DNA of 64,000 nt from Oliverpabstia intestinalis (GCF_009696065.1 NZ_VUMS01000007.1:1-64000), one strand, 5' to 3'; shown: positions 24,604 to 34,189, counted from the stretch's first letter. Numbers and translations: made by a program. Notes: a model not told the origin generated them from the letters alone.

Positions 24604-26472
24604 GTGTCAAAACAACTGAAAGGGGTAGGAGTCTGGCTGATTGTAATGGTGCTGATGATTGTCGGATTGTCCTATCTTGGCGAGAAGCTGCAGACGCAGA
24701 ATAACTATTCCTATAAAGAACTGGAAGAGGATCTGGAAAATCATCGGGTGGCAGAGGCAGTGATTCATCAGAACCAGCAGACGCCTACCGGCCAGCTGAT
24801 TGCGGTTCTTATGAACGGAAGAAGTAAAGATATGTATATTGACGATGTCAAAGAAGTACGTCAGATGCTGGAAGATGCAAATGTATCTTATCAGATGACA
24901 GATGTACCGAAGGAAAGTAAACTGCTCAGCGTGGGTGTTCCGATCGCCTCTCTTGGTGTGATGGTGATCCTGCTGTTTATGCTGATGGGAAGAAACGCCG
25001 GAAGCGGTGGCGGCGGAAGCAAAATGATGAATTTTGGCAAAAGCCGTGCACAGCTGACGCAACCATCCGGCAAACGATTTACTTTCCGTGATGTTGCCGG
25101 TCTGCAGGAGGAAAAAGAAGATCTGAAAGAGATCGTTGATTTCCTGAAAAGCCCGGATAAATATAACAAAGTAGGTGCAAGAATCCCGAAAGGTGTACTT
25201 CTGGTAGGCCCTCCGGGTACCGGTAAGACACTGATGGCAAAAGCAGTTGCAGGGGAAGCGGGCGTTCCGTTCTTTTCTATCTCAGGATCTGATTTTGTGG
25301 AAATGTTTGTCGGTGTTGGTGCTTCCCGTGTCCGTGATCTTTTTGAGGAAGGAAAACGTCACAGCCCGTGTATTATCTTTATTGATGAGATCGATGCTGT
25401 GGCAAGACGAAGAGGAACCGGCATGGGCGGCGGTCATGACGAAAGAGAACAGACGCTGAACCAGTTACTGGTAGAGATGGATGGTTTCGGGGTTAATGAG
25501 GGAATCATCGTGATGGCAGCAACCAACCGTGTGGATATCCTGGATCCGGCCATTCTTCGTCCGGGACGATTTGACCGTACCATCGCGGTAGGTGCACCGG
25601 ATGTCCGCGGAAGAGAGGAGATCCTGAAGGTTCATGCAAAGGGCAAACCCCTGGGAGATGATGTGGATCTGGCACAGATCGCACAGACCACCGCAGGATT
25701 TACAGGAGCGGAACTGGAGAATCTGCTGAATGAAGCGGCCATCCTGGCAGCAAAAGAGGATCGTCAGTTCCTTTGCCAGAAAGATATCCAGAAAGCATTT
25801 ATCAAAGTCGGTATCGGAACGGAAAAACACAGCCGCGTGATCTCGGAAAAAGAGAAAAAGATCACAGCGTACCATGAAGCAGGTCACGCAATCCTGTTCC
25901 ATGTGCTCGAAAAGATGGATCCGGTGTATACAATCTCCATTATTCCGACGGGAGCCGGTGCAGCGGGTTATACGATGCCGCTTCCGAACCGGGATGAGAT
26001 GTTTAATACCAGAGGAAAGATGCTGGAAAATATTGAAGTATGCCTTGGTGGAAGAATCGCAGAGGAACTGATCTTTGACGATATCACCACCGGTGCATCC
26101 GAAGATATCCGCCGTGCCACAGGCATCGCCAAAGCAATGGTGACAAAATACGGTATGTCTGCCAATATGGGTATGGTGACCTACGGTGATGAGCAGGACG
26201 AAGTCTTTATCGGCAGAGATTTGGCGCACAGCCGTGGATTCAGCGAGACGACAGCGGCAGCGATTGATCGGGAAGTAAAAGAAATTATCGATGAGTGTTA
26301 TGTAAAAGCGAAAGCAAGTATCCAGGCACACAGATATGTTCTGGAACACTGTGCACAGCTTCTTCTGGAAAAAGAGAAGATTGGAAGAACAGAATTCGAA
26401 AAATTATTCGAAGAGGAAAAAAATGCGGCAGCTTCCGGGGAAATTGTACAAAATTCCGAAGAGAAAAAATAA
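24604..26472 (+). CDS. ftsH: ATP-dependent zinc metalloprotease FtsH
   Basis: The 622-residue membrane protease has two membrane segments (about 9-25 and 108-128) around a small extracytoplasmic domain. It then has an AAA module with Walker A GPPGTGKT (202-209), Walker B IIFIDEID (257-264) and SRH-region [20 protein letters not shown], and the zinc site HEAGH (424-428). It degrades misfolded membrane proteins and regulators. The start is GTG, supported by AAAGGAG. Gene order tilS-hpt-ftsH is the classical Firmicute one. Confidence 0.97.
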   Translation: MSKQLKGVGVWLIVMVLMIVGLSYLGEKLQTQNNYSYKELEEDLENHRVAEAVIHQNQQTPTGQLIAVLMNGRSKDMYIDDVKEVRQMLEDANVSYQMTDVPKESKLLSVGVPIASLGVMVILLFMLMGRNAGSGGGGSKMMNFGKSRAQLTQPSGKRFTFRDVAGLQEEKEDLKEIVDFLKSPDKYNKVGARIPKGVLLVGPPGTGKTLMAKAVAGEAGVPFFSISGSDFVEMFVGVGASRVRDLFEEGKRHSPCIIFIDEIDAVARRRGTGMGGGHDEREQTLNQLLVEMDGFGVNEGIIVMAATNRVDILDPAILRPGRFDRTIAVGAPDVRGREEILKVHAKGKPLGDDVDLAQIAQTTAGFTGAELENLLNEAAILAAKEDRQFLCQKDIQKAFIKVGIGTEKHSRVISEKEKKITAYHEAGHAILFHVLEKMDPVYTISIIPTGAGAAGYTMPLPNRDEMFNTRGKMLENIEVCLGGRIAEELIFDDITTGASEDIRRATGIAKAMVTKYGMSANMGMVTYGDEQDEVFIGRDLAHSRGFSETTAAAIDREVKEIIDECYVKAKASIQAHRYVLEHCAQLLLEKEKIGRTEFEKLFEEEKNAAASGEIVQNSEEKK

Positions 26473-26630
26473 GAGATTTTTTATCTGTAAAAAAATGAAT
26501 AAAAAACTGTACAAAAAAAATCCATGTTTGTGCACACTTTTCCCTGGCTACATGCTATTATAATAACTGTAAAAACCCCCCAATACATTATATAGTTTTT
26601 GCTACACCCCATAAGAGAAATACCTTCTCC

Positions 26631-26660
26631 AAAAAAGACAGCTTTGGCTGTCTTTTTTTC
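26631..26660 (+). terminator. Intrinsic terminator of ftsH
   Basis: GACAGC-TTTG-GCTGTC flanked by A- and T-runs. It lies in the 347-bp gap 26473-26819, which otherwise holds AT-rich sequence, a CCGG-rich inverted repeat near 26680-26705 and the promoter at 26753; I see no gene there. Confidence 0.85.
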
Positions 26661-26752
26661 TTTCTTGCATATCAATAACCGGTTCGCCGGCTCAAGTCCG
26701 GTGCCCTGCTATCAATAACGGAAAAATCGTGGCTTATACGGGAAAATAATAT

Positions 26753-26781
26753 TTGCAATTCACAGGAAGCTATGATAAAAT
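26753..26781 (+). promoter_or_regulatory. Probable sigma-A promoter
   Basis: TTGCAA (26753-26758) and TAAAAT (26776-26781) with 17-bp spacing, 39 bp before the membrane-protein start at 26820. Confidence 0.55.
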
Positions 26782-26819
26782 GGAAAAGTATTAGCAGAAA
26801 ATAAAGGAGTTTGCGATAT

Positions 26820-27479
26820 ATGAAAGCGATTTTGCAGGGATTTTATCAGAAAGAACATTTCTGGCGGAGACTTGGCGTGGTACTGCTGGCAGTATTCGGA
26901 ATGGGATTTGCATTGTCGTTGTTACTGCTGGTGGATATGGGAACAGATCCGTGCAGTATGATGAACAAAGCGATTTCCGCAAAGATCGGTATGAGTTTTG
27001 GAAACTGGCAGGCACTGATGAACACGGTGCTTCTGGTACTGGTTGTAATCTTCGGAGGAAGAAATCTTGGCTTTGGAACACTGGCGAATATGTTTCTCAT
27101 CGGATACTTTGTAGACTTCTTCACATGGATCTGGAACCGGGTACTGCCGGCAGATTTTTTTACCACGTTGCCGGTTCGGATCGCAGTACTGATTCCATCG
27201 GTGATACTGTTCATTCTGACAGTTGCTTTATATGTGGATGTGGATATGGGAACAGCTCCGTATGATGCCATTCCAATTATTATTTCCGGACATTTGCCAA
27301 AAGTACCGTTTAAGGTGATACGGATCGCCTTTGATTTTTCGGTAACTATGATCGGGTTTTCCTTTGGCGGAAAGATTGGAGCGATGACTGTCATTATGAT
27401 CCTGGCTCTGGGGCCTGTGATCCAGTGGCTTGGTGATATCATGAAAAAGCATTTTCCTGCACTGACAGGAGAAGGATGA
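26820..27479 (+). CDS. YczE/YyaS/YitT-type membrane protein
   Basis: The 219-residue protein has about five to six hydrophobic segments and internal duplication of a VDMGTDPCS / VDMGTAPYDAI motif (near residues 38-46 and 141-151), typical of the YczE/YyaS group of integral membrane proteins with unknown function. A TTG at 26811 is in frame, but AAAGGAG fits the ATG at 26820 much better. It has its own promoter. Some relatives are next to regulators or lipopeptide genes, but here no partner is evident. Confidence 0.8.
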   Translation: MKAILQGFYQKEHFWRRLGVVLLAVFGMGFALSLLLLVDMGTDPCSMMNKAISAKIGMSFGNWQALMNTVLLVLVVIFGGRNLGFGTLANMFLIGYFVDFFTWIWNRVLPADFFTTLPVRIAVLIPSVILFILTVALYVDVDMGTAPYDAIPIIISGHLPKVPFKVIRIAFDFSVTMIGFSFGGKIGAMTVIMILALGPVIQWLGDIMKKHFPALTGEG

Positions 27480-27499
27480 GAATAAAATAGAATATAAGT

Positions 27500-27545
27500 G
27501 TAACTATTTAGCAGGCGGTATCCTGCGCGGGTACTGAACGGTTAC
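27500..27545. repeat. Expanded variant of the 27-nt palindrome
   Basis: The outer arms GTAACT...GGTTAC and the inner GGTACTGAAC match the family, but the core is enlarged by a second hairpin (GCAGG-CGGTAT-CCTGC). It lies 33 bp before the GH13 gene. Confidence 0.6.
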
Positions 27546-27577
27546 ATATAAGCGACTGCGAGAAGGGAAGGGAAAAC

Positions 27578-29746
27578 ATGGAAGATTTGAATAATGTACT
27601 CCGTGCACAGGAATATATCAATAAAATGCGACCGGTATTTAATAAACGGGCCTTATACAGCGATGAGACAGCACAGTACAGAACACCGATGGAACCGGAA
27701 CCGGGAGATATCGTCACGGTTCGATTCCGGACACTGAAAAACAATGTAGATGCTGTTTATTTTATCAGCGGTACGATCCGCAAAGAGATGAAAGTGGAGA
27801 AGAGCCGGGAAGGATTTGATTATTATGCGATTCAGATTCCGGTGGGAAGTGAACCGATCCATTATTATTTTGAGATCCGGGCAGGAAAAATTGTCTGTTA
27901 TTACAATGAACTTGGTGTGACCCGTCAGCTGCAGGAACAGTATTCTTTTGGTATTATCCCGGGATTCCATACACCGGACTGGGCAAAAGGTGCGGTAATG
28001 TACCAGATTTTTGTGGATCGTTTTTATAACGGGGATAGCTCCAACGATGTGCTGACCAATGAATATTTTTATATTTCCGGTCACAGCAGACGGATCGAAG
28101 ACTGGAGCAAGATCCCGGACAATATGGACGTGAACAATTTCTACGGTGGCGATCTGCAGGGTGTTATGGATAAACTGGACTATCTGCAGGATCTCGGTGT
28201 GGAAGTCATCTATCTGAATCCGATCTTTGTATCACCGTCGAACCACAAGTATGACATTCAGGATTATGACTATGTGGATCCGCATTTTGGAAAGATCGTT
28301 CACGACGAGGGTAATCTGCTGGCAGACTGGGACAAAGACAATACCCATGCCAAACGATATATTGACCGTGTGACCAACAAAGAAAATCTGGAAGCCAGCA
28401 ATCAGCTGTTCATCGAGCTGGTGGAAGAGATCCACAAAAGAGGCATGAAAGTGATCCTGGACGGTGTATTTAACCATTGTGGATCCTTTAACAAATGGCT
28501 GGACCGGGAACGGATCTATGAAAATCAGTCGGGCTACGAAAAAGGCGCATTTATCAGTGGAGACAGCCCGTATCACAGCTTTTTTAAGTTCCATAATGAA
28601 CACTGCTGGCCTTACAATGAATTCTATGACGGCTGGTGGGGACATAATACACTTCCAAAGCTGAATTATGAAGATTCTGAAAAACTATACGAGGATATCC
28701 TGCGCATCGCGAAAAAATGGGTTTCTGCACCGTTTTACGTGGATGGCTGGCGTCTGGATGTGGCAGCGGATCTGGGGCACAGTGCAGAGTACAATCATAA
28801 GTTCTGGAGGCAGTTCCGAAAGGTGGTAAAAGAGGCCAATCCGGAGGCGATCATTATCGCAGAACACTACGGAGATGCCAGTCCGTGGCTGCAGGGAGAT
28901 CAGTGGGATACCGTTATGAACTATGATGCGTTTATGGAGCCGATTTCCTGGTTTTTGACCGGACTTGAAAAGCACAGTGATCAGTACCGGCAGGATCTGA
29001 AAGGGAATGCAGAGTGTTTCCGTGATTCCATGCGCTATAACGGTTCACGATTCTATGCACCGTCTCTTCTGACTGCGATGAACGAGCTGGATAATCACGA
29101 TCATTCCAGATTTCTTACGAGAACCAACAGCCGTGTAGGACGTATCAATACAGTTGGCGCGAGAGCAGCCGAGGAAGGAATCAACAAGGCTATTTTAAGA
29201 GAAGCAGTTGCCATTCAGATGACCTGGCCGGGTGCTCCTACTGTTTATTATGGAGATGAAGCCGGTGTCTGTGGTTTCACCGATCCGGATAACCGGAGAA
29301 CGTATCCGTGGGGACATGAGGATCAGTATCTGGTACAGTTCTACCGGGATGCGATCCGGATGCACAGAGAACTGCCGGTATTAAAATACGGATCTGTAAA
29401 GATGCTGAAAGAAGACTATAATCTGATTTCCTTTGGGCGTTTCAATGAAAACGAGCAGGTTGTCGTTGTCATCAATAACAACAACGAAAACAAGAAAGTA
29501 GAGATTCCGGTATGGGAGACCGGTATCAGCAGAAGTGTCGATACTACCATGACCAGAATTCTTGACAGCAACGCCATCGCCTACGATATGGAACAGAAAG
29601 AATACCCGGTAGTGGCAGGCTACCTGGAACTGGAGATGTCCCCGCTGGAAGCAATTGTCCTGTGCAGGGGATGTGAACTTCCACAGAAGAAGGACGAAGA
29701 AGCTGCTGAGAAAGAGGGAGATGCATCCACAGTTCTCAATAATTAA
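27578..29746 (+). CDS. Intracellular GH13 alpha-glucosidase, neopullulanase/cyclomaltodextrinase type
   Basis: The 722-residue enzyme lacks a signal peptide. An N-terminal beta-sandwich (CBM34-like, about 20-130) precedes a GH13 barrel with the four conserved regions: DGVFNH (295-300), DGWRLDVA with nucleophile D394, IIIAEH with acid/base E429 and DNHDHS with D508. An acidic C-terminal tail (about 690-722) is extra. It probably hydrolyses alpha-1,4 (and perhaps alpha-1,6) bonds in imported maltodextrins. GAAGGGAAGGG precedes the ATG. Exact specificity cannot be told. Confidence 0.88.
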   Translation: MEDLNNVLRAQEYINKMRPVFNKRALYSDETAQYRTPMEPEPGDIVTVRFRTLKNNVDAVYFISGTIRKEMKVEKSREGFDYYAIQIPVGSEPIHYYFEIRAGKIVCYYNELGVTRQLQEQYSFGIIPGFHTPDWAKGAVMYQIFVDRFYNGDSSNDVLTNEYFYISGHSRRIEDWSKIPDNMDVNNFYGGDLQGVMDKLDYLQDLGVEVIYLNPIFVSPSNHKYDIQDYDYVDPHFGKIVHDEGNLLADWDKDNTHAKRYIDRVTNKENLEASNQLFIELVEEIHKRGMKVILDGVFNHCGSFNKWLDRERIYENQSGYEKGAFISGDSPYHSFFKFHNEHCWPYNEFYDGWWGHNTLPKLNYEDSEKLYEDILRIAKKWVSAPFYVDGWRLDVAADLGHSAEYNHKFWRQFRKVVKEANPEAIIIAEHYGDASPWLQGDQWDTVMNYDAFMEPISWFLTGLEKHSDQYRQDLKGNAECFRDSMRYNGSRFYAPSLLTAMNELDNHDHSRFLTRTNSRVGRINTVGARAAEEGINKAILREAVAIQMTWPGAPTVYYGDEAGVCGFTDPDNRRTYPWGHEDQYLVQFYRDAIRMHRELPVLKYGSVKMLKEDYNLISFGRFNENEQVVVVINNNNENKKVEIPVWETGISRSVDTTMTRILDSNAIAYDMEQKEYPVVAGYLELEMSPLEAIVLCRGCELPQKKDEEAAEKEGDASTVLNN

Positions 29747-29783
29747 AAAACTAAAAATATCTTGCAAATCAGTTAGAAAAGAC

Positions 29784-29812
29784 TTGCAATTTAAAAAAGA
29801 TTGCGTTATAAT
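29784..29812 (+). promoter_or_regulatory. Promoter of tRNA-Tyr
   Basis: TTGCAA and TATAAT with exactly 17 bp between, 39 bp before the tRNA 5' end. A CTTGTCA/TGACAAG inverted repeat lies between promoter and tRNA. Confidence 0.75.
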
Positions 29813-29851
29813 TCTATCTTGTCAGAGCGTGTGAATGCTTTGACAAGATAT

Positions 29852-29933
29852 GGATGGATTCCCGAGTGGCCAAAGGGGACAGACTGTAAATCTGCTGCAA
29901 ATTGCTTCGGTGGTTCGAATCCACCTCCATCCA
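29852..29933 (+). tRNA. tRNA-Tyr (GTA)
   Basis: An 82-nt class II tRNA with acceptor arms GGATGGA/TCCATCC, anticodon loop CTGTAAA (anticodon GTA), a variable-arm stretch and T-arm GGTGG-TTCGAAT-CCACC. The CCA end is not encoded. Five degenerate repeats of its 3' end follow immediately. Confidence 0.95.
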
Positions 29934-30290
29934 TTAGGATAAAGGTAGTTCAGAGTTGAAATTGCTGAAATGATAGCAAAAAGGTTCGAATCCACCTCCA
30001 TCCATTAGGATAAAGGTAGTTCAGAGTTGAAATTGCTGAAATGATAGCAAAAAGGTTCGAATCCACCTCCATCCATTAGGATAAAGGTAGTTCAGAGTTG
30101 AAATTGCTGAAATGATAGCAAAAAGGCTCGAATCCACCTCCATCCATTAGGATAAAGGTAGTTCAGAGTTGAAATTGCTGAAATGATAGCAAAAAGGCTC
30201 GAATCCACCTCCATCCATCGGATAAAGGTAGTTCAGAGTTAAGATTGCTGAAATGATAGCAAAAAGGCTCAAATCCACCTCCATCCATTA
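29934..30290 (+). repeat. Five tandem 70-71-bp units carrying the tRNA-Tyr 3' end
   Basis: The end sequence TCCATCC recurs at 29926 (the real tRNA), 29997, 30068, 30139, 30210 and 30280, giving periods of 71, 71, 71, 71 and 70 bp. Each unit ends with a T-loop and acceptor copy (GGTTCGAATCCACCTCCATCC or a variant with GGCTCGAA or GGCTCAAA). Upstream of that it has a D-arm-like GGTAGTTCAGAG and a TTGCT/AGCAA hairpin in the anticodon position. None forms a complete tRNA by eye. The region 29934-30365 has no gene. Confidence 0.9.
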
Positions 30291-30365
30291 GTGCGTATGA
30301 AAGTTAGCTAGCTGGGACAGTGCTTGCACGTATGCCCACGATTGAAGCCGTATTCATATGTATAT

Positions 30366-30451
30366 GCCGCAGTGGCGGAACTGGCAGACGCCCGGGACTT
30401 AAAATCCCGTGGGTAGTGATACCCGTACCGGTTCGATTCCGGTCTGCGGCA
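30366..30451 (+). tRNA. tRNA-Leu (TAA)
   Basis: An 86-nt class II tRNA with acceptor arms GCCGCAG/CTGCGGC, anticodon loop CTTAAAA (anticodon TAA), a long variable arm (GTGGGTAGTGATACCCGT region) and T-arm CCGG-TTCGATT-CCGG. CCA is not encoded. Confidence 0.95.
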
Positions 30452-30464
30452 GTAGTTGAAGATA

Positions 30465-30499
30465 AGAGAAACGTTGAAGATACAGCGTTTCTCTTTTTT
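30465..30499 (+). terminator. Terminator of the tRNA-Tyr/tRNA-Leu transcript
   Basis: AGAGAAACG pairs with CGTTTCTCT around a 12-nt loop and is followed by six Ts. Confidence 0.85.
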
Positions 30500-30633
30500 A
30501 ATTTACAGGAAATTGCTTTTCTGCAAATTAAAAATACTCTGCCAAAAGCTTGAAAAGGAAATGACAAAGTGCTATTGTCGATATTGAGGCAGGGATCAGA
30601 TGGGTATGCAGCAAATGGTTGATGGGAGCATAT

Positions 30634-30888
30634 ATGGGAAGTTTAAGTGTAATACCTTTCATAGGAATTTTGGGAATACTGTTTATAGTGTTTAATATAT
30701 TTCTTTTTGTGCTGGTAGTACTGACGATTATATTTGGTGTTATAAGATTTAAGAAGAAAAAGTTTAAAAAGATATTTCTTGTATTATTAGCGATAACTGT
30801 TTTAGCAGGAATAAAGGATTATCAAATAGTAAATGAATTTGTGAATTATAATGAGATAGTGGAGATTATTGACAGACTTGAAATCTAA
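30634..30888 (+). CDS. Small hypothetical membrane protein
   Basis: The 84-residue AT-rich frame encodes two hydrophobic segments (about residues 7-35 and 45-60) separated by a lysine-rich loop (KKKKFKK) and an acidic end. I do not recognise it. The ATG at 30634 has GGGAG five bases upstream; an ATG at 30622 is also in frame. It sits alone between tRNA genes, and its last codons form the left arm of a 19-bp hairpin, supporting a discrete transcription unit. Confidence 0.5.
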   Translation: MGSLSVIPFIGILGILFIVFNIFLFVLVVLTIIFGVIRFKKKKFKKIFLVLLAITVLAGIKDYQIVNEFVNYNEIVEIIDRLEI

Positions 30889-30926
30889 AATCGGGAGCAA
30901 CGAATTTGTTGCTCCCGATTTTAGAT
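30883..30926. terminator. Perfect 19-bp hairpin between convergent units
   Basis: The arms at 30883-30901 and 30908-30926 (ATCTAAAATCGGGAGCAAC and its complement) are exactly paired around GAATTT. The left arm includes the stop codon of the small membrane protein. It lies just beyond the 3' end of the minus-strand tRNA genes. Confidence 0.75.
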
Positions 30927-30934
30927 AGCAAAAA

Positions 30935-31006
30935 AGCACGAGACGGGATTCGAACCCGCGACCCTCGCCTTGGCAAGGCGATACTCCACCACTGAGCCAC
31001 TCGTGC
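30935..31006 (-). tRNA. tRNA-Gly (GCC)
   Basis: A cloverleaf on the minus strand with acceptor arms GCACGAG/CTCGTGC, anticodon GCC in CTTGCCAAG context and T-arm GCGGG-TTCGAAT-CCCGT. CCA is not encoded. Confidence 0.93.
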
Positions 31007-31030
31007 ATAAATAACTGATATTCAGTTAAA

Positions 31031-31101
31031 AGCGGGTGATGGGAATCGAACCCACGTATCCAGCTTGGAAGGCTGGTGTTCTACCATTGAACTACACCCG
31101 C
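31031..31101 (-). tRNA. tRNA-Gly (TCC)
   Basis: A minus-strand cloverleaf with acceptor arms GCGGGTG/CACCCGC, anticodon TCC in CTTCCAAG context, D-loop TAGTTCAATGG and T-arm GTGGG-TTCGATT-CCCAT. It sits 25 bp before tRNA-Gly(GCC) on the same strand. Confidence 0.93.
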
Positions 31102-31215
31102 AAGTGTTTGTCGCTGACAACATAATGTAGTATATATTATCCAGTCGAGATTGTCAAGAACTTTTTTAACTTTTTTTGAAAAGTTTTTTGTTCCTGGCAT
31201 CGGATGAACCGATAA

Positions 31216-31288
<73 letters not shown>

Positions 31289-31464
31289 AAGCTCGAGATA
31301 TATATTAGCATACTTTTTTTGAAAGTGCAAGATATAAAATCCAAATTTTGTAAAAAAATACAAGAACAGAAAATTCATATATTTGTAAACAGGGAACGGC
31401 GAGTGACTATTGAGATAACCGGAAAGATACAGTATAATAAGAGCCATTCGGAGGTTATAATGCA

Positions 31465-33216
31465 ATGGCAGAAAGAAAACATATATTGCTGGCAGCAATC
31501 AATGCAAAATATATCCATTCCAATCTGGCGGTATACAGCTTAAAGGCGTATGCGAAAAAATATCAGAACCAGATTGGCCTGGCGGAGTATACGATCAATC
31601 AGAACCCGGATGATATTTTAAAGGGGATTTATCGCGATCATCCGGAGGTCCTGTGCATTTCCTGCTATATCTGGAATATTTCCTATGTGAGGAATCTGAT
31701 CCGGGAAGTGCATAAGGTGCTTCCTGACACAGCCATCTGGCTGGGAGGACCGGAAGTGTCCTATGATGCGCGGAAGGTGCTGGAGGAGCATCCGGAAGTG
31801 ACAGGTGTGATGAAAGGGGAAGGGGAAGTGACTTTCCTGGAGCTGGCGGGCTTTTATCTGGAAGGCATCTCAGAACTGGCGAAGATTGAGGGAATTACCT
31901 ACAGGGACGGGGATCAGATCCAGGAGAATCCCTGGAGAGGAATCACGGATCTGAGTACGATTCCGTTTGTCTACAAAGATCTGAAAAAATTCGAAAACCG
32001 TATCATTTATTACGAGTCGAGCAGGGGCTGTCCGTTCTCCTGCAGCTACTGTCTCTCCTCGATCGACAAGAAACTGCGGTTCCGGGATCTTGAACTGGTC
32101 AAAGAGGAATTACAGTTTTTCCTGGATCATAACGTGCCACAGGTAAAATTCGTGGATCGGACTTTTAACTGTAAACACGATCATGCGATGGCGATCTGGA
32201 AGTACCTGATCGCTCACGACAACGGGATCACGAATTTTCATTTTGAGGTGGCAGCGGATCTGTTAAATGAGGAAGAGATCGCACTGATTCGCACGATGCG
32301 TCCGGGAATGATCCAGCTGGAGATCGGTGTGCAGTCGACGAATCCGGATACGATCCGGGAGATCCACCGGAAAATGGATTTTTCTCAGGTATCCGAGGTG
32401 GTGACACGGGTGCAGGAAGGACATAACGTACATCAGCACCTGGATCTGATCGCGGGTCTTCCATATGAAGACTATGATTCGTTTGGAAAATCATTCTGTG
32501 ATGTCTATCAGCTGCGGCCGCAGCAGCTGCAGCTGGGATTTCTGAAAGTGTTAAAGGGATCCTTTATGTATCAGGCGGCGCCGGAGTACGGTTGTGTATG
32601 TCAGAGCCGGGAGCCTTACGAGGTGCTGTATACTAGGTGGCTGCCATATGATGACGTTCTGCGACTGAAACTGGTGGAAGAGATGGTGGAAGTCTATTAT
32701 AATAGTAATCAGTTCGGAAAAACCCTGCGTGCGATAGAAAAATTATTTGACAATCCATTTGCACTGTATGAGGCTCTGGGAGCATTTTATGATAAGAAGG
32801 GGTATATGGATATTCCGCATACCAGGATCCGCCGATACGAGATTTTACAGGAATTCCTGCAGGAATATGTAGATGAGGAGCAGATGGAATATTACCGGCA
32901 GCTGATGATCTGTGATCTGTATGCGAGAGAAAATATGAAAACCAGACCGGCATGGGCAAAGGATCTGAAAGCGTATAAGAGAGACATCCGGGAGTTTTAT
33001 CTGAAGGAAGAAGAGACACATGAGTATCTGCCGGAGTATGAAGGATATGATGAGAAACAGCTGGCGCGTATGACCCATCTGGAGCGGATGGACTACGATC
33101 CGGATACCGGAGTGAGCGAGCCGTGCTGGATCCTGTTTGATTACCGGAGCAGGGATGTACTGACGTACGATGCGAAAATGGTAAAATTATCATTGGTTGA
33201 CATAATGCAAAAATAA
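31465..33216 (+). CDS. B12-binding-domain radical SAM protein with DUF4080
   Basis: The 583-residue protein has an N-terminal cobalamin-binding-like Rossmann domain (about 1-135). A radical SAM core follows, with its cluster motif in SSRGCPFSCSYCLSS (C189, C193, C196), and then a C-terminal DUF4080 region (about 380-530). The class cleaves S-adenosylmethionine to a radical; the reaction of this subgroup is unknown. GGAGG precedes the ATG. It stands alone between the tRNA cluster and the exonuclease gene. Confidence 0.9.
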   Translation: MAERKHILLAAINAKYIHSNLAVYSLKAYAKKYQNQIGLAEYTINQNPDDILKGIYRDHPEVLCISCYIWNISYVRNLIREVHKVLPDTAIWLGGPEVSYDARKVLEEHPEVTGVMKGEGEVTFLELAGFYLEGISELAKIEGITYRDGDQIQENPWRGITDLSTIPFVYKDLKKFENRIIYYESSRGCPFSCSYCLSSIDKKLRFRDLELVKEELQFFLDHNVPQVKFVDRTFNCKHDHAMAIWKYLIAHDNGITNFHFEVAADLLNEEEIALIRTMRPGMIQLEIGVQSTNPDTIREIHRKMDFSQVSEVVTRVQEGHNVHQHLDLIAGLPYEDYDSFGKSFCDVYQLRPQQLQLGFLKVLKGSFMYQAAPEYGCVCQSREPYEVLYTRWLPYDDVLRLKLVEEMVEVYYNSNQFGKTLRAIEKLFDNPFALYEALGAFYDKKGYMDIPHTRIRRYEILQEFLQEYVDEEQMEYYRQLMICDLYARENMKTRPAWAKDLKAYKRDIREFYLKEEETHEYLPEYEGYDEKQLARMTHLERMDYDPDTGVSEPCWILFDYRSRDVLTYDAKMVKLSLVDIMQK

Positions 33217-33333
33217 TTACCTGTTGACTGGCAGGGAAAAACGGATGACAGATGAGCAGAAGTATGTTTTCCGGTACAGGGAGCAGTTAGTAGGAGAAGA
33301 CGAAGGGTAAGAGAGAAAGGAAAAGAAAATACG

Positions 33334-34062
33334 ATGGAAAAAACAGCATGTCCGTCCAGCTATGTGGTTGTGGATCTGGAGACCACTGGGTTGTATCCGT
33401 CTCAGGACCGGATCCTGGAGATCGGAGCGGTCAAGGTTCTGGACGGAGAGGTGGCAGATACCTTTTGTATGTTTGCAGATCCGCAGATGAAGATTCCGGA
33501 GAAGATCCGGGAATTAACGGGAATTACACAGGAGATGGTAGCAGGACAGCCGACACCGGCAGAAGCAGTGCGTGCCTTTCTGGATTTCTGCGGGGAACTG
33601 GATCTGATGGGACACAACCTGATCTTTGATTACAGCTTTCTGAAGCATCAGGCGGCGGATCAGAAGATTCCTTTTGAAAAAAATGGAATTGATACTCTGA
33701 AGATCGCAAGAACGCTGCTTCCGGATCTGGAGAGCAGGAGCCTGACGAATCTGTGCGGGTATTTTCAGATCGACCGGGCACATGCACACCGGGCGTATCA
33801 CGACGCACTGGCAACCCATGAACTGTATCAACATCTGATACGGATCGCAGGAGAAGGGCAGGAGCGGATCTTTCAGCCGAAACAGTTACAGTATAAGGTA
33901 AAACGACGCGGTCCGATCACACCGGCACAAAAAGCATACTTGAATGATCTGGTGAAATATCATAAAATAGAACTGGATGTGTCTGTTGACAGCTTAACGA
34001 AAAATGAGGCATCCAGGAAAATCGATACGATTATTGCCCGGTACGGGCGCATGAAGAGGTGA
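33334..34062 (+). CDS. DnaQ-like 3'-5' exonuclease
   Basis: The 242-residue protein is an exonuclease domain of the PolC/epsilon type. It shows all three Exo motifs: DLETTG (14-19), HNLIFDYSFL (about 94-103) and HRAYHDA (about 153-159, the His and Asp of DEDDh). The C-terminal 60 residues form a separate basic helical region. It may trim DNA or RNA ends. A 34-residue membrane microprotein and vanW follow closely, so it probably starts an operon. Confidence 0.88.
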   Translation: MEKTACPSSYVVVDLETTGLYPSQDRILEIGAVKVLDGEVADTFCMFADPQMKIPEKIRELTGITQEMVAGQPTPAEAVRAFLDFCGELDLMGHNLIFDYSFLKHQAADQKIPFEKNGIDTLKIARTLLPDLESRSLTNLCGYFQIDRAHAHRAYHDALATHELYQHLIRIAGEGQERIFQPKQLQYKVKRRGPITPAQKAYLNDLVKYHKIELDVSVDSLTKNEASRKIDTIIARYGRMKR

Positions 34063-34069
34063 ATGAAAA

Positions 34070-34174
34070 ATGAATATGTGGAAGAAAAACAGAAGGCAGA
34101 TTGTAGCGGGAATTATCGCAGTTATACTGGTACTTGCGATGGTGGTTCCGATGGTTTTGGAAGTAATGTTATAA
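34070..34174 (+). CDS. 34-residue single-pass membrane microprotein
   Basis: ATG at 34070 opens MNMWKKNRRQIVAGIIAVIL, followed by a hydrophobic run and a short end (VLEVML). That is a positively charged N-terminus and one transmembrane segment (about residues 11-30). AAGAGGTG lies 9 bases upstream. It starts 7 bp after the exonuclease stop and ends 15 bp before vanW, so spacing fits a real gene. Function unknown. Confidence 0.6.
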   Translation: MNMWKKNRRQIVAGIIAVILVLAMVVPMVLEVML

Positions 34175-34189
34175 GGGATTGACATACAG

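Noticed and set aside
25465-26349. 294-codon minus-strand frame
   Set aside because: It lies wholly antisense to ftsH, has no ribosome site and encodes low-complexity His/Cys-rich sequence typical of a shadow frame.
29934-30290. CRISPR array or extra tRNA-Tyr genes
   Set aside because: The repeats are identical over nearly their full length, with no spacers, and lack a proper anticodon arm and 5' acceptor, so they are neither CRISPR nor complete tRNAs.
30320-30553. 77-codon plus-strand frame and its 87-codon antisense
   Set aside because: Both run through the tRNA-Leu gene and its terminator.
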